Shown here piece after piece: positions 48,691-59,820 of a DNA stretch of 64,000 bases. This stretch comes from Panonychus citri (taxonomy: Eukaryota > Arthropoda > Arachnida > Trombidiformes > Tetranychidae), in assembly GCF_014898815.1 (NCBI RefSeq), contig NW_026515545.1, forward strand, positions 124,001 through 188,000, in the 5' to 3' direction. Numbering within the stretch: the stretch's first letter is position 1; each line of letters starts with the position of its first letter. The notes under the pieces were generated by a model. The model was not told the origin of the DNA and ran no database searches. It saw only the letters and a list, made by a program, of their open reading frames with translations. A program made the translations under genes and the position numbers.

Positions 48691-50694
48691 ATGACTTCAT
48701 TGGAATTAAATAGATCTGAGCGTATTAGAGCTGCTCTATTCGATGATTTATCAAGTGACATTTTATATACAACATCGATCGACAATAAATCAGAAACATG
48801 TGTCCTTAGACTCTCTGAACCTGCACAAATGATTAAATTGGCGATTGAAGCTTTGATTAATTACCAGAATGACGCTGATTTGGCAACAAGTGCTGTTCCT
48901 GAGCTGTTGAAGCTATTAAATGATGAAGATGAAGTGGTGGTTAACAAAGCGACATTAATGGTTCACCATCTTTCGAAAAGTCGCTTCCGACACGCACTCA
49001 TCAATTCTCCTCAAATGGTGTCCGCTCTTCTTAGGGCGATGTCAAATGCCGAAGCTGAAACAACCACTTGTGCTGCGAGTATTTTACATAATTTATCTCA
49101 ACATCAACAAGGTCTTCTAGCGATTTTCAAGTCCGATGGAATCTCTGCCTTAATTAAGCTTCTCACCTCTCCAATCAATCGAGTTGTTTACTATTCCTTG
49201 ACAACGATCTACAACCTGTTGCTTCATCAAGAAGGATCAAAAATGGCCGTTCGACTCGCCGGAGGGATCCAAAAGATGGTCACATTGTTGAATCATCCCA
49301 ATCCTAAATTCCTCGCTCTTTTGACCGAATGTTTAACTTTACTTGCTTATGGAAATCAAGAGTCTAAGTTGATTATTCTCGCCTCAGGTGGTGTTCCAGA
49401 GATTGTGAACATTATGCTTATTCATAACTATGAGAAATTACTCTGGACAACATCTCGACTGCTCAAAGTTTTGTCCGTTTGTCAAAGTAACAAACTCGCG
49501 ATCATCCAAGCCGGAGGAATCTACGCTTTGGATATGCACTTGGAACAACCCGGAAGATTACAATTAAGTTGCCTTTGGGCTTTGAGGAATTTATCTGATT
49601 CTGCCACCGATATTCTCAACATTGATCATCTTCTCCAAGTTCTACTCAATTTACTCAAAAGCGAAGATCTTAACGTGGTTGTTTGTTCGGTCGCTATTCT
49701 GTCCAATTTGACCTGCAACAATACCCAAAACAAACTATTCTTATGTCAACTAGATGCAATTGAAAAGATTGTTACAACCATCAAACAAGCTGGAGATAGA
49801 CAAGAGATCGTTGAACCAGCAATTTGTGTTCTCAAACACCTGACACATCAGCATGAGGAAGCAGAAATAGCCCAGAATGATGTCCGTCTTCATGATGGTT
49901 TGAATTATATTGTAAATTTCTTGAATCTGCCGATCAGTTGGTCACTAATCAAAGGAATTGTGGGATTAATTCACAATCTGGCTCAATGTCCAGCCAACCA
50001 AGCGCCATTACGAGAAGCTGGAGTTATTCCCAAGTTGAATCAAATTTTATCCAAAGCTCAACAAGAGAGAAACTCATCTTCAGGATACATGGATGGTGTT
50101 AAAATCGCCGATATCATCGAGGGAACGATGTATTCATTCAAGATGTTAGCTCGAGATGTTCATAATCGATCCATTATCACAGAAATGAACTTAATCTCAA
50201 CATTCGTGCAACTTTTATATTGTGACGATGAGAACGTTCAACAATCTGCTGTTGGTGTTCTCAGTGAACTGTCCCTCGAAAAGAAAGCCGTTGACATTAT
50301 TGAATCTGAAGGAGCTACTGCAGCTCTTACTGAACTTCTCCATTCTAGAAATGAAGTGACAGCCACTTTCGCCGCCGCTGTTTTGTATCGAATGTCCGAA
50401 GACAAACCTCAGGATTACAAGAAGCGTCTATCATTGGAACTGACAGCAACCCTTTTCCGTGACGAACCCAATGATTGGACTTCAGCCGGTGAAGTGGAAA
50501 ACGAGGTCTTACCACAAGCTGAATCTCACTACGGATCACTCGCCTCTCCCCTCAATCCTTATCCACAATCAATTTACGTCCAAACCACATCAGATATGGA
50601 TGTTAACAATCCCTATTCATCACCATATTACAACGAACAGGACCAAGTCGCCAATAATGACCAATACTCCGCTTGGTACGACACTGACCTTTAA
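48691..50694 (+). CDS. Beta-catenin/armadillo paralogue, intronless, without N-terminal degron
   Basis: 667 residues in one uninterrupted exon from ATG 48691. It opens with LNRSERIRAALF, matching the alpha-catenin-binding region (AQRVRAAMF) about 120 residues into human beta-catenin, then runs through the armadillo repeats (LLNDEDEVVVNKA, HLSKSRFRHALI, NLLLHQEGSKMAVRLAGG, YGNQESKLIILASGG, YEKLLWTTSRLLKVLSVC, LSNLTCNN, LARDVHNR, MSEDKPQDYKKRLS). The C-terminal tail is about 85 residues and ends AWYDTDL, the conserved PDZ-ligand end. The GSK3/CK1 phosphodegron is absent. A good acceptor (CATCAG, 48684-48689) lies just before the ATG, so an upstream N-terminal exon is possible, but none is evident between 47500 and 48690. 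Confidence 0.9.
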   Translation: MTSLELNRSERIRAALFDDLSSDILYTTSIDNKSETCVLRLSEPAQMIKLAIEALINYQNDADLATSAVPELLKLLNDEDEVVVNKATLMVHHLSKSRFRHALINSPQMVSALLRAMSNAEAETTTCAASILHNLSQHQQGLLAIFKSDGISALIKLLTSPINRVVYYSLTTIYNLLLHQEGSKMAVRLAGGIQKMVTLLNHPNPKFLALLTECLTLLAYGNQESKLIILASGGVPEIVNIMLIHNYEKLLWTTSRLLKVLSVCQSNKLAIIQAGGIYALDMHLEQPGRLQLSCLWALRNLSDSATDILNIDHLLQVLLNLLKSEDLNVVVCSVAILSNLTCNNTQNKLFLCQLDAIEKIVTTIKQAGDRQEIVEPAICVLKHLTHQHEEAEIAQNDVRLHDGLNYIVNFLNLPISWSLIKGIVGLIHNLAQCPANQAPLREAGVIPKLNQILSKAQQERNSSSGYMDGVKIADIIEGTMYSFKMLARDVHNRSIITEMNLISTFVQLLYCDDENVQQSAVGVLSELSLEKKAVDIIESEGATAALTELLHSRNEVTATFAAAVLYRMSEDKPQDYKKRLSLELTATLFRDEPNDWTSAGEVENEVLPQAESHYGSLASPLNPYPQSIYVQTTSDMDVNNPYSSPYYNEQDQVANNDQYSAWYDTDL

Positions 50695-51214
50695 CTTATC
50701 AACAATCAAATCAAAAACCGTTTCCAGTGACTTATCACCAATATTTCAGTGGCCTTATCAATTTAATCTTATTACTCTTATACAAATCTGACACTTTAAA
50801 TAATAATTTACATTTTAATTTCTTACTATTAATATTTACCTAATAGAACATATTTAATAAATTATGCTGATTTAATAACAATCGCAAGTAAAAACAATAA
50901 CATTGATTATCTTCCGTTAGAATTTGAATGAAAAGAAAATTAAAAATAAATAGTTACCACTTAACAACATTAGATGAGAAAAACAATTTTAATTGCAACA
51001 AATTGTTTCCCTTTAAATTGTTACCATCAAAAGTTAATTGGAAACGATTATTTTTTAAAAACGATTGTAAACTTTAATTACTAAACTGAATTTACAACAA
51101 CAATCCTTGTAATTTAATGACTGGGAAAGAATTTGATTAACTAATTAAAAAATCATTTCTACCAATTTGTTTCTCAATTGTTAAATTTAGATTTAAATTG
51201 TTACTGTTGATTTA

Positions 51215-51465
51215 AACTGCTCGTTTCTTTGGCTTAATCATATTACTAAATTGAACACTATGAAAAGTAACAATCAATGTGATCATTTCTATTACAAATT
51301 AATTGTTGTTTAGATTTACTTTCACTAATTAATTTTCTTTACCCAACAATTTAATGACTCTAATTGTAAAACGTTTAAATCTCTCGAAAATTAAATGATT
51401 AAAACTGAATCACTTTTCTCTGTTTTTCTCAACTCATTTCATGATCAGAATCTTCATGATGATTA
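51215..51465. repeat. Dispersed direct repeat, copy 2
   Basis: Second copy of the non-coding sequence at 47895-48225, shorter by internal deletions. Confidence 0.75.
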
Positions 51466-51643
51466 AACTATTTGCGTGATGTGATTCAAACCTTGTTGAG
51501 TAATTAAATTAAGCTTAATGACCTAAGCAACGCAGGCGTAATCCTAATCCTAATCCTAATCATGTATTGTTGATTGTGATTCAAATTGTTTATCCCAAAA
51601 ATCAAATTGATATTTTACTCTAAAAGATCAACAAATTGGTCAA

Positions 51644-53255
51644 ATGTTTCACATTGAAAAACTACCTGATGATTGTTTATCCTCCATTTTTGAATCTATT
51701 ACAAATTTAGATGATTTAATTGTTTGTTCAAAAGGTAAGCAATTGATAATCAATTTTAATTGTCTCTCATTCACATTTTTACGGAAGTAGATTTTCATTT
51801 CAAAATAATCTGAAAATTAATCAGCGGTTCATTTAAATCGCATCGCAAATCATTTCTGCTGTTAACTGAATTTAATTTTCAATTCATTTTGATAATTTGA
51901 TAGTTTGTCAACGCTGGAGGTTCCTGATTGTTCAGAGATTGAATAAGGTGAAATATTTAACTGGTAAGTATATTAATCGTAATGAATTGGTTCAACAATT
52001 AACTTAATTATCTTAATACTAATTAGACGACAGTAGTATTGGCTGTTTCAAGAATTCAATTTACTTCAATAAACTTGATTCACTGAGTCAAAGTCAATTG
52101 TTAGGACTATTGCCCAGATTTAAGGTCAGTTTCGGGTTTGATAAAGTTCACAATCAATAGGCCACCAATGTAAATTTGTTAATTGTCTCGATTTCATTTC
52201 AGATTCTTGACATTCGTCCCACAAACGAAACTAAATTTAAATCGATTGACATATTCAAAGTAATTGAAGGCATTAAATCAGTGAAAGGATTAATATATGA
52301 ACCATGTTGGGATAAATTCCCATGTTCGATATCAAGAGTACTGACCATGAATCTCGAGATGATTGCTACCAATCTATTTGAGCCTTCGTTTATTGATTGT
52401 AATCAGAATCAATTAAAATTGAAGCAACTTTATTTCGCTGATTGTTTCCAGAATCATTTCGAGGAGATTGCAAATTCTGGTTATTTGAAAAATCTCCAAA
52501 GACTTCATATTGGAAGTCGCAATTGTAAGTAACAGAATTAATTTAATATCAAATTATTCGAAAAGTTCTAATGGTTCCAATCAAAGTTTCAATTAGTTCA
52601 TATGATGGACCAGTATTGGAGAGTATAAAAATTTTGGAGGCTTGTTTATATTCATATGATGCCACTAATCCTTATCCTGGATTTCATTTCATGGATTTAT
52701 GTCCATCCGTTGAAAGTGCTCATCATTTAATCAAGCCGAAAAAACTATCGATCAACCAAACAATCAAAAATAATTCACTGAGAAATTTAGTTCTGGATCA
52801 TGTAAGTTACCAGCTAATTGTTTAAGATCAGTGTCAACAATTTAACTTTTTCTGATTGCAGCCGGAAAATTATGTATCAGATAATTGGACTGATTTGCGA
52901 AACTTGTTAATCAAGTATCCGAAATTGAAAAATCTCGCAATTAGAGGCGATTATGGGCTTGATGATTCTAATTTGACGGAATTACTTGACCTTATACCCG
53001 AAATTGTTATTCTTGATCTTCGCCAGTCAACCAGATTATCGGAAAAATCGAAAGATATTGTTAATCGATATTGTCAAAGGAAGAATAGAAATTTGGTTCT
53101 ACAATAGGCCCGATCAACGTATCGAACACGATTGGCCTGAACTTGCATCTCAAACTAATCAACGAATCTGTCAAGGGTTCGATTTCATGAGAAATTGTTT
53201 TCTCAAAACATTTCAACAACTTCCTTATCTTATTGATCCAATCGAAGATGATTAA
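51644..53255 (+). CDS. F-box/LRR protein (gene 2)
   Basis: Paralogue of the gene at 43747. Exons 51644-51734, 51904-51963, 52027-52124, 52203-52524, 52587-52801 and 52862-53255, of which 60, 98 and 215 nt are identical in length to gene 1. F-box: IEKLPDDCLSSIFESITNLDD then VCQRWRFLIVQRL. The LRR-like part includes YPKLKNLAIRGDYGLDDSN and LIPEIVILDLRQS, and the end HDWPELASQ..CQGFDFMRNCF matches gene 1 (MDWPKL..CHGFDFMKNCF). One frame break near 53093 (GGTTCTAC, one T short of LVFYN) separates the last 50 residues; otherwise intact. A near-identical third copy begins at 59399. Confidence 0.82.
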
Positions 53256-53632
53256 TTGTTGTATTAAAACAAAACGAAATGTTGATTAAGATGAAGATAA
53301 TTCTAGAAATTGGTAACTTGATCACAATTCTGTTCTGTAATCAACTATTGATTCCTCACTAATCATGATAGCTGAAAGATAGTTCATCTAGAGATGAAGA
53401 TCTCAATGAGGAGGGAGAATGGGAGCCGAGAAAAAAAGGCTTCTCTCATGTCAATAAATAGAAGATGATAGAAGATTAATTCTTTGAGTCCGTTTTCATC
53501 AGCATGATTAATGACACCTTATTACGATTTCTTTACCAAAAATCTAATCAATCGAGTGAAAAATCAATCAATAATATAATTAACAGTATCATTTACCCAT
53601 AAGAAAAGTTAACCGATCTAAACTATTAGAAA

Positions 53633-56600
53633 ATGTGTGGGAAAAAGTTGCAAAAGCGAAATTTAACCCAATTAATTGAAACTTCGACAGTAATTACATC
53701 AACAATCAACATTTCATCATCTTCAACGGTTCCTCTGGATAATCATGACTCTTCATCCAATTGGAGTAAATCAGTTAAACCACAATTGTCGACAATCAGT
53801 CAAACCGGACCAATTAAATTGTCACGTCGTGATTATCTACTCATCTCTGTATTTGCTTACATAAACATCATAACCGGAGCAGCTTATTGTGTTTTGTCAC
53901 CTTTCTTTCCGAAAGAGGTAATTAAATGATCTTGGTCTTTGTATCGTGTAGAAAAATTAATTAAAGTTCATCAACGTATTCACTACTGAACCGATAAGTG
54001 ATAATAAAATAAATCATCATTGATTGATTTCTTTCTAATCAACAGGCTGAATCTAAAGGACTATCTCCATCGACCTATGGTTTCTTTTCTCCATCCAGGA
54101 AGTGATTGCCTTCATCTTGTGTCCAGTCTATGGAAAATTTGTAAGTTGACCATAAATGGGATATATTTTCATTCCGAGTGATTCATTTTTTGGAACCATA
54201 TCTTTGATAGAATTAGATTTCAACAAGAGAAAAGAAATGAGTTGTATCTTGAAGTTAAGTAACTTTTTCTTTTTTGCTTTGATGATGAAAAGTAATTAAT
54301 AAAGAAACTTTAATTATTTTATTTCACCTTCATTTTCATCTTCATTCTCATCTTCATCCTCATCTTCATATTCATCCTCATCTTCATCTCTATTTTTATC
54401 TCCATCTCGTCTCTTACAAGGAGACGAGATGTTGTTTATATTTTCTTTGCCAACAATCATTACCTGGTGTACCAATGAAATATAATTAATGTGTTTATTT
54501 TGATTCATCAGTCGACAAATTAATCAACATTTAACAATCTTACCAAAGAAAATCAGATTAAATTTACCTTGATTTCTATTTTGTTGTCAATAATTTGCTT
54601 TAAAAGTTTTTTTCTTTCCTGAGTACTTGTCTTTGTCTAAATATTAATTACTAATAAATCAATTAGTTATCAATTAGTTATGAGCAACTTGAACAAGAAT
54701 CAATTCAATTAATAACATAATAAACACACAGTGAGCACATTGATTGACTCTCCATGTTGTTATCCGTAAATGTCATTGATTTTTATCAAACAAATTAACA
54801 CCAGACTCGAAAGGAAGATGATGACGATGGTGATATTGGTGATGATAATCAACGAAGTGATATTAATCGGATGATTATGACCTAATCAACTTAAATAATA
54901 ACTTCATTCTTTTCTTAATTGTCAATAAATTTAAGTGAGTTACAAGTGGAAAACCACAACAACCCACTCGTCTATTAATCGTTGAAAAATTAGCATAAAC
55001 CAATATCACTCAAGCATAATTTGATTGATAGAAACGAGGAAGAAAATTCAATTCTAACTGTAGTTATATCTAAATCACTTACAGATTGAAATTTAAAGAA
55101 AAATGCTCATTTTCTCATTCGTTACTGTGGTTACAATGTTTCCTAATTTCCATTTGATTTTTAGTCAATTTTCCCTTTACTAATCACAATCAGCTAATAA
55201 TTTCTTAATTTGTGTACCATCAATTGATTAGTAGCATTTATTGTTAAAAGTTGTTTGTTAATTTGTCAAGGCTCACAAATGATTTGACTCTCATTCGTTT
55301 TTACACTTTTCTATCCAGTTACCTAAACTTGGATTTAGATTGACAATTTTAACTGGTATCTTTGTTGGATCAACTGGAATAATCTTGTTTGGGTAAGATA
55401 AATATTAGTCTTCTTTTAACAATTAATTTGTTTCAATTGTTTCATCTGTTTTTCAGAGCATTAAAATGGGCTCCAAATGGGACACTATTCACCACCTTTG
55501 TGCCTTAATCCGATCATTTGGATCAATAGGATTAGCAGCAGTCTCAGCAACGTGTTATGCCGCAATCCCGGTCTATTATCCAAATCACATCTCTCAAGTA
55601 TTTGTAAGCTAATCCTCTAAATGACTTTGGACATTGGTACTGATAATTTTCACTTTAAATCAATCTCTTTTCCTCCATAGGGTTTGATTGAGATGTGTTA
55701 TGGTGTTGGTATGATCGTTGGCCCTCTGCTTGGTGGTTTCCTTTATGAGGTCTGGTTCTAAAACAAATCGATCAGCAATCTTTGATTTAATTATAATTGA
55801 CTAATGAATCTTTTGTCTCTGACATATTTTTTCTTTCTGTTAGGTTGGGGGCTTTGATTTGCCCTTTTTCGTCTGTGGTGCTCTTCTTTCCCTTACATTT
55901 CCAGTACTATTCGTCCTCTTCCCGAGAAAAGCAAGTGAGTTCAATTATGGATTATCTGATTAACCAATTGAATTTCAATCAATAACGGTTGTTGAATCAC
56001 ATTCAAACTCTTCATTAATTTTAATATCAAGCAAATCTCATCATCTGATTAGACATTTATTAGAAAAAAATAACAATAGCAAGTGACGATGATGGAAAAA
56101 AACATAATTATAAATCAAAGGGAAATTTCTGTTGATTTGTTGATTATTTTTTATTTTGTTTTCTTCTTTCACATCCTTGATTGATATAAGACTCTCATCG
56201 ATTGATAACTTGAATATTAACTATTCCTGCTTGCTTTTCAAACTGTTAATGATTAGAGAGAAAAAGAGAGACTTCTAATTATCTTTATATTCATGAACCT
56301 TCACGATGAGTCAAGATCTTGAATCTCTAACTTTGAATTTGATTAAGTTTGTTTAATTGATGATTTTCTTTCATCTTTCATTAAGAATTGACCAGAAATG
56401 AGAAAAGTGCTGGAATATTCAAAGTTTTATCCAATTGGAGGATAACATTACAGATCCTCATAACTATTGTACTTTGCATCGTCTTTGGGTTCAATCAATC
56501 CATGTTGGAGCCACATATTAGAAGCGTAAAATTTTCGACATTGAGTTCGTTATCATATATTGGGACATTCTATTATTTGCGTCTCATCTTAACAGTTTGC

Positions 56601-57445
56601 TAATCTGCGATCATCAGCAGTTGGATCAATTTTCTTATTATCTGGTCTATTTTATGGTATTTTTACCTGGATCGTTGGTCTGTTCATGTCGAGATATAAA
56701 GATGTCACTTTCATGAATATCGTCGGTTCTTCACTTATCATATTAGGGTTCATTCTGGTTGGTCCTATTTACCCTTTGCCAATTAAACCGTATGTTTGAC
56801 AGTTTAAAGATCAAGTTTAACCTAATTCTAAATGGGAATGAAACTTTTCTACAGGAGTATTGTACTGGTTGTATTCTCTCAGATCGTTTATGGAATGGGC
56901 TTGGCCTTTTGTTTCGTTTCCAACTTTACGCAAGCAATGAGGGAAAAAGAGTATGATAATTGGTAATCTAATGTTCCAATTTATCAATAACAAATTGTTC
57001 TTTTGATCTTTCAAGTTTATCTGATTTAAAAGACGATGTTGGTGCTGGTTCAATGATAAGTAGTCTTTTTGTTTCTGCTTATGCCCTTGGGTAAGAAATT
57101 GAAACTAATTTACTTTTGCAAAGTGAATTTTAACTAAAAGTTTCATCGTAATATATGATTATCAGAACTGCCCTTGGACCCATAATTGGAGGTTATCTTG
57201 TTGAACATTTCGACTTTCCTAAAGCTTGTTTCGGTATCGTTTTGTTGACAATGATAATTGTAAGTACATTGTATTATATTTTGGTTACCTCATGAAGTTC
57301 TGGATTTTATCTCAAGTTCTAAAGAATTTTTCACTTTTTATTCCATCAGTTGTTGATTATAATCTTCACCATGTTATTCCATGAGCGTAAAAGCTTCGAT
57401 GGTGAGAATAAGAAGAATAACTTCAATGAACAAATTCGTTATTGA
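53633..57445 (+). CDS. MFS transporter, SLC18B1-like
   Basis: Twelve-pass major facilitator related to SLC18B1 (polyamine/vesicular amine transporter family). Exons traced: 53633-53917 (Ser/Thr-rich cytosolic start, then DYLLISVFAYINIITGAAYC), 54046-54140, 55319-55392 (PKLGFRLTILTGIFVGSTG), 55457-55603, 55681-55749 (GLIEMCYGVGMIVGPLLGG), 55844-55934 (GGFDLPFFVCGALLSL), 56386 to ~56525 (NWRITLQILITIVLC, GFNQSMLEPH), ~56590-56800, ~56850-56950, ~57010-57090, ~57165-57260 and ~57350-57445 (ending HERKSFDG..FNEQIRY). Frame breaks near 54093 and 55502 are each one base short. The intron 54141-55318 is unusually long for this window. Confidence 0.82.
54403..54431. repeat. Perfect 11-bp hairpin in transporter intron
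   Basis: CATCTCGTCTC and GAGACGAGATG flank a 7-nt loop (TTACAAG). It follows an imperfect TCATCTTCAT microsatellite (54326-54400) in the long intron. Confidence 0.85.
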
Positions 57446-57879
57446 GTTTAAGGATATAATTCACCAAAATCATAATCTAAATCAAAGAGTTGATTGATTA
57501 CTCTTTGATTGTGAGACTTAAACAAAGTGATTAGACAAGATTGAGTGGTAAAGATATTAACTAATAACTGTCGAGAAAACAGCAAATGTACAGGCTTGTG
57601 ACTTACCGAAAGGAATCGAATATAAAAATGAGCTTTATTTTTACGATGGAATTTGACAATTTACATGTTCTATACTAATTTCTATCATTAAATTTCCAAT
57701 ACTTTACACATGATATAATTGTTTAACTTCAAATCCGTGTCAACTACTCGATTAAAACGAGCGTCTGGTTTACAAAGTGATAAAAATCTTACAATTTTGC
57801 ACCAAAAACAATATGAGATTTGCTAACAGTTTAACAATTAAGTAGTGGCTCAGTTTCTCATGTCATGAAATCAATTACT

Positions 57880-58400
57880 TCATTGATTAGTCTTCTCAAT
57901 AACAATTTCAACCGTTCCAAGAACAATATCAGTTGAAGTTGATTCGAGTTTAGAAACATCGTCTTCGTCCGAATTAATCGAGTCTTGATCAGGGAAATTC
58001 TTTTCAACATGATCGGAATGGACTGTAACGATATTCTCTTGGCTCTGATAAATTACTCTGCTTTGCACTCTTGGAGTCGATTTGTTGTGATAATCGTCAC
58101 TATCAGAAGACTCAGATTTTGACTGACAAGTGGAGTCTTGTGGTTCTTTTGTGGCTTTGGCCTCGGCCTCTGCACGAAGTACAAGATCCCAAGTATTTCG
58201 AGTGTAATATAGCCAAATCATTACAGAGGCAGGAAAGACGACAACAAAACCAGCAGCAATGTAAACAGTACCTGGAGAGTTCTCAATAGTTGCATTGAAA
58301 ATTTTAGAATAAAAAACGGAAGAAATTAAAGGACCAGCCGATTCGATACACGAAAGAATCATCAGAACAGAAAGGGTTTACTGTTTTCCATTTGTCATAA
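57880..58400 (-). pseudogene. SLC46-type transporter, C-terminal fragment only
   Basis: The open frame from 58362 reads ILSCIESAGPLISSVFYSKIFNATI and FPASVMIWLYYTRN, the last two membrane helices of SLC46/proton-coupled folate-type transporters, then a long charged cytosolic tail (SDSDDYHNKS, NSDEDDVSKLES). Just upstream the frame (LSVL) is lost near 58385. No earlier exons of this ten-or-more-helix protein are present: the next sequence on the strand is the truncated end of Rab27. It is either a remnant or the downstream half of a rearranged or misassembled junction. Confidence 0.7.
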
Positions 58401-58496
58401 AATAACAGTTAATGTGAATACAAATGATCACTATTTATTCAATGAAAAAGTTTCTATTGAAAGTGATTAGTTTTAATTGTTGAGACTTAATTGCTC

Positions 58497-59167
58497 ACCC
58501 ATATTTTTGTGCCTCTTGTTTAGCTCGTTCCTCGGAAACAACTCGTTTCTCAAATAGATCAACCTTATTACCACAAAGTATTACATCGGGATCGTTACAA
58601 TAAGCATGAGTCTTTAATTGATCTAACCAACCACGAATATTGATAAATGATTGTTCACTTGTTATATCGAAGATCAAAATGAAGCCCATTGCATCACGAA
58701 AAAAAGCCGTTGTTAAACTACGAAATCTGTTGATTGATAGTAAATTTTTCACAATTAGAATCAAAATTTTATCAAGTTAATTGTTTTCCTTTCATTACAA
58801 ACCTTTCTTGACCTGCAGTGTCCCATAGTTGAAGGTGAATCCGTTGACTTCTCCTTGAAACTCCGTCTAAATTTTGTGGCTTATAAACCTGATTAAGAAA
58901 ATGAAACAATTGATTAACTAATGTTACATTGGTTAAGAAAACAATCGTAACTATGATTAAAACAAGCAATTAACTTACAACTCTTTTCTCCCTGAAATCA
59001 ATTCCAACGGTTGATATAAATTTACCATCAAATGAACCATCAGTATATTGGTAAAGGAAACTTGTCTTACCCACTCCCGAATCACCAAGAGACAAAAATT
59101 TAATCAAATAATCATAATCAGGAGCCGAAGGGCTATGATTGGGAAGTTGATTTTTTCCGGTCATCAT
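58497..59167 (-). CDS. RAB27: Rab27 GTPase, 3' truncated
   Basis: Small GTPase of secretory-granule docking. Exons 59167-~58979, ~58889-58803 and ~58728-58497. MMTGKNQ.., then DYDYLIKFLSLGDSGVGKTS (P loop), YQYTDGSFDGKFISTVGIDF (switch I) and REKRVV, RSQRIHLQLWDTAGQERF (switch II), SLTTAFFRDAMGFILIFD and CGNKVDL (guanine base). These follow human Rab27A closely. It stops at AQKYG plus a GT donor (58496-58495). The final exon with the ETSA motif and the C-terminal cysteines for prenylation is not found; the SLC46 fragment lies there instead. As it stands the product could not be prenylated. Its start is 230 bp from the divergent F-box copy. Confidence 0.87.
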
Positions 59168-59820
59168 TAACCAATCGATTCTTTTAATATCAGGCCTTGA
59201 TTTTGATCACTCAAATTGATAATATTGACAAATAAGATGAAGTAAAAAAAAAGTAACAACAATCAATCGAGTAAGTATTGTCAAGTATTGGCAGTTGAAG
59301 TGATTTTTTTGGCAATTTTTTGATTCGTTTTCACTATTCTCTTTTTATCTCTTCGTTTATTAGTTGATGTTACTCTAAAAGATCAACAAATTGATGAAAT
59401 GTTTCACATTGAAAAACTACCTGATGATTGTTTATCCTCCATTTTTGAATCTATTACAAATCTAGATGATTTAATTGTTTGTTCAAAAGGTAAGCAATTG
59501 ATAATCTCAATTTTAATTGTCTCTCATTCACATTTTTACGGAAGTAGATTTTCATTTCAAAATAATCTGAAAATTAATCAGCGGTTCATTTAAATCGCAT
59601 CGCAAATCATTTTTGCTGTTAACTGAATTTAATTTTCAATTCATTTTGATAATTTGATAGTTTGTCAACGCTGGAGGGTCCGAATTGTTCAGAGATTGAA
59701 TAAGGTGAAATATTTAAGTGGTAAGTATATTAATCGTAATGAATTGGTTCAACAATTAACTTAATTATCTTAATACTAATTAGACGACAGTAGTATTGGC
59801 TGTTTCAAGAATTCAATTTA

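Noticed and set aside
51540..51562. TCCTAA repeats resembling telomere sequence
   Set aside because: Only about three units of a 6-mer that is not the arthropod TTAGG unit; a short tandem repeat.
54314..54508. Minus-strand Asp/Glu-rich open frame
   Set aside because: Produced by the TCATCTTCAT microsatellite in an intron.
1159..57445. Programmed ribosomal frameshifting as an explanation for the frame breaks
   Set aside because: Breaks occur at many unrelated positions and genes, in different directions, without slippery heptamers or a common structure.
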